The notes beneath the pieces were generated by a model. It ran no database searches. It was given only the letters and a program-made list of their open reading frames with translations, and was not told the DNA's origin. Made by a program: the position numbers and the translations under genes. Shown here one piece after another: positions 62,914 to 64,000 of a stretch of DNA of 64,000 bases (its first letter is position 1; each line of letters begins with the position of its first letter). Origin of the DNA: Cupriavidus phytohabitans (lineage in GTDB: Bacteria > Pseudomonadota > Gammaproteobacteria > Burkholderiales > Burkholderiaceae); NCBI RefSeq assembly GCF_000426345.1, contig NZ_AUFE01000008.1, forward strand, positions 124,001 through 188,000, written 5' to 3'.

Positions 62914-63762
62914 TCAGGCCAGCGGATCACAATATTGCGGGCAATCGACTTGGACCACGGTCCGCTCGGCCGGATCCGCCGCCATGCGCGCCGCCGTCAG
63001 CTTGCCACCCCAGACGCAGCCGGTATCCAGTGCCATCAGGTCCGGCCGCATCACCAGGCCCAGCGTCGACCAGTGCCCGCACACCACGGTCACATCCCCG
63101 GTGCGCCGTCCCGGCACATCGAACCACGGCATAAAGCCGTCCGGCGCCTTGCCGAGCCCTTCCTTGGTCTTGAAGTCCATCACGCCATCGACGGTGCAAA
63201 AGCGCAGTCGGGTAAGTGCATTGACCACCACGCGATGCCGTTCGATGCCACGCAGGCCGTCGTGCCAGCGGTCGGGGGTATTGCCGAAGATGTCGGCGAG
63301 GAAGCCTTGCCAGTTGGGGCCCTGGAGCTGGGCTTCGACTTCCTGGGCTAGGTCGATGACCTGGGGGGCGGTCCATTGGGGGAGGACGCCGGCGTGGACC
63401 AGGAGGAAATTGTTTTCGAGCAGGGCCAGGGGGCGGTGGCGGAGCCAGGTCAGGAGTTCCTCGCAGTCAGACGCGGCGAGGATGTCGTCCAAGGTGTCCG
63501 ATTTGCCTCTTTTGCGGACGCCCGCGGCTACGGCAAGGAGGTGGATGTCGTGGTTGCCAAGTACAGTTTCAGCCCGGATGCCCATGGCGCGGACGGTGCG
63601 CAGCGTTGGCAGCGCGGCGGGGCCGCGGTTGATCAGGTCGCCGACGAAGCGCACCGGTGTTTCGGCATGGAGTTGGGCGAGAAGATTATCGAGGGAGGGG
63701 GCACAGCCCTGAAGGTCGCCAATGGCGTAGGGTGATGCTTGGAATGCTTTGTGATTTGTCAT
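62914..63762 (-). CDS. apaH: Diadenosine tetraphosphatase (symmetrical)
   Basis: Splits Ap4A into two ADP and can remove nucleoside-tetraphosphate caps from RNA. The 282 residues from ATG 63762 carry metallophosphatase motifs [42 protein letters not shown] and [10 protein letters not shown]. Earlier in-frame starts exist at 63777 (ATG) and 63783 (TTG); none has a strong ribosome-binding site. It is convergent with plsC, 35 nt apart. Confidence 0.93.
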   Translation of the reverse strand: MTNHKAFQASPYAIGDLQGCAPSLDNLLAQLHAETPVRFVGDLINRGPAALPTLRTVRAMGIRAETVLGNHDIHLLAVAAGVRKRGKSDTLDDILAASDCEELLTWLRHRPLALLENNFLLVHAGVLPQWTAPQVIDLAQEVEAQLQGPNWQGFLADIFGNTPDRWHDGLRGIERHRVVVNALTRLRFCTVDGVMDFKTKEGLGKAPDGFMPWFDVPGRRTGDVTVVCGHWSTLGLVMRPDLMALDTGCVWGGKLTAARMAADPAERTVVQVDCPQYCDPLA

Positions 63763-63959
63763 TAGGGTGAGCCGCATCCGCAATCCGTTCCGGTACCTGT
63801 TATCTGAGGCTACCCAACGAACTGCGGCGATCGTAGGATGGGTTACCGGCAGATAGAATACCGTTCCTTTCAGAGGGGATGAACGCAGCCGTAGTTTTCT
63901 TCTCGAAATTGAGCGCCCGGCATGACGGGTTTGTCGACATACATTGGCAGGAGCAAGCG
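63763..63959. other. Divergent intergenic region between apaH and the epimerase gene
   Basis: About 195 nt of noticeably more A/T-rich sequence than the rest of the window. It should contain both promoters; no consensus element was picked out with confidence. Confidence 0.4.
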
Positions 63960-64000
63960 TTGTCGCACATTTTGGTTACAGGCGGCGCAGGTTTCATCGG
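63960..64000 (+). CDS. NAD-dependent nucleotide-sugar epimerase/dehydratase (5' end only)
   Basis: From TTG 63960 the sequence encodes (M)[13 protein letters not shown], the Rossmann-fold NAD-binding start of the extended SDR family that includes GalE and RfbB. AGGAG sits six bases before the TTG. Only 13 full codons are in the window, so the exact enzyme is unknown. It probably opens a surface-polysaccharide locus. Confidence 0.75.
   Translation, partial: MSHILVTGGAGFI

Noticed and set aside
1-64000. A dedicated anti-phage or CRISPR system
   Set aside because: No cas, restriction-modification, toxin-antitoxin or other defence genes were found. The only guide-type nucleases are the two transposon TnpB proteins.

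Overview
The window is a GC-rich beta-proteobacterial chromosome segment, most likely Cupriavidus or a close Ralstonia relative. This rests on gene content and order (DUF3460-scpA, tamA-tamB, a DUF3305/DUF3306-linked formate dehydrogenase locus, hemC-hemDX-hemY opposite ppc, yqgE-ruvX-pyrR-pyrB-pyrC') and on strong G/C bias at third codon positions. No rRNA, tRNA or CRISPR array was seen. Almost all of it reads as housekeeping or metabolic genome; the clearly mobile parts are two small TnpB elements.

Layout. 1-7.5 kb: the 5' end of scpA and a DUF3460 gene (minus), then tamA, tamB and a BamE-like lipoprotein gene (plus), an outer-membrane assembly module. 7.5-19.1 kb: a long minus-strand block read from 19133 down to 7550. 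It encodes a single-chain biotin-dependent acyl-CoA carboxylase, an acyl-CoA ligase, an IclR regulator and a five-part peptide-type ABC importer. The binding-protein gene of that importer carries an apparent frameshift, and two similar palindromes upstream of the block look like regulator sites. 19.5-23.9 kb: metG, an OmpA/glycine-zipper lipoprotein and mrp. 23.9-35.2 kb: a formate dehydrogenase locus with the structural subunits FdhA, FdhB and FdhC, a TorD-type chaperone, a multi-cluster ferredoxin-like protein, FdhD, two DUF proteins and three very small exported proteins. 35.3-38.4 kb: dcd and a large PLP-dependent amino-acid decarboxylase, with an unusual 48-nt hairpin in the decarboxylase leader.

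38.46-39.97 kb is an IS200/IS605-type element with tnpB only. 40.2-44.3 kb: TRAP transporter genes dctM and dctQ (no dctP here) and argH. 44.4-46.5 kb: an ECF sigma factor and its anti-sigma factor, divergent from an exported ferritin-like protein, followed by an inverted REP-like pair. 46.7-54.3 kb: ppc, and opposite it the haem genes hemC, a hemD-hemX fusion and hemY. 54.3-58.4 kb: photolyase, rsuA-type pseudouridine synthase, yqgE, ruvX and pyrR. 58.5-62.9 kb: pyrB, a second tnpB element on the opposite strand, the zinc-ligand-less dihydroorotase homologue pyrC', and plsC. 62.9-64 kb: apaH, and the first codons of a nucleotide-sugar epimerase/dehydratase.

The most interesting signals are these. 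The two TnpB elements encode very different proteins, one with a complete RuvC D-E-D triad and one without the usual Glu, yet share nearly identical transposon ends. One of them sits inside the pyrB-pyrC' unit. There is also the uncharacterised carboxylase/ligase/transporter block with its candidate operators, the hairpin before the decarboxylase gene, and an FdhD lacking the second Cys of its CxxC motif.
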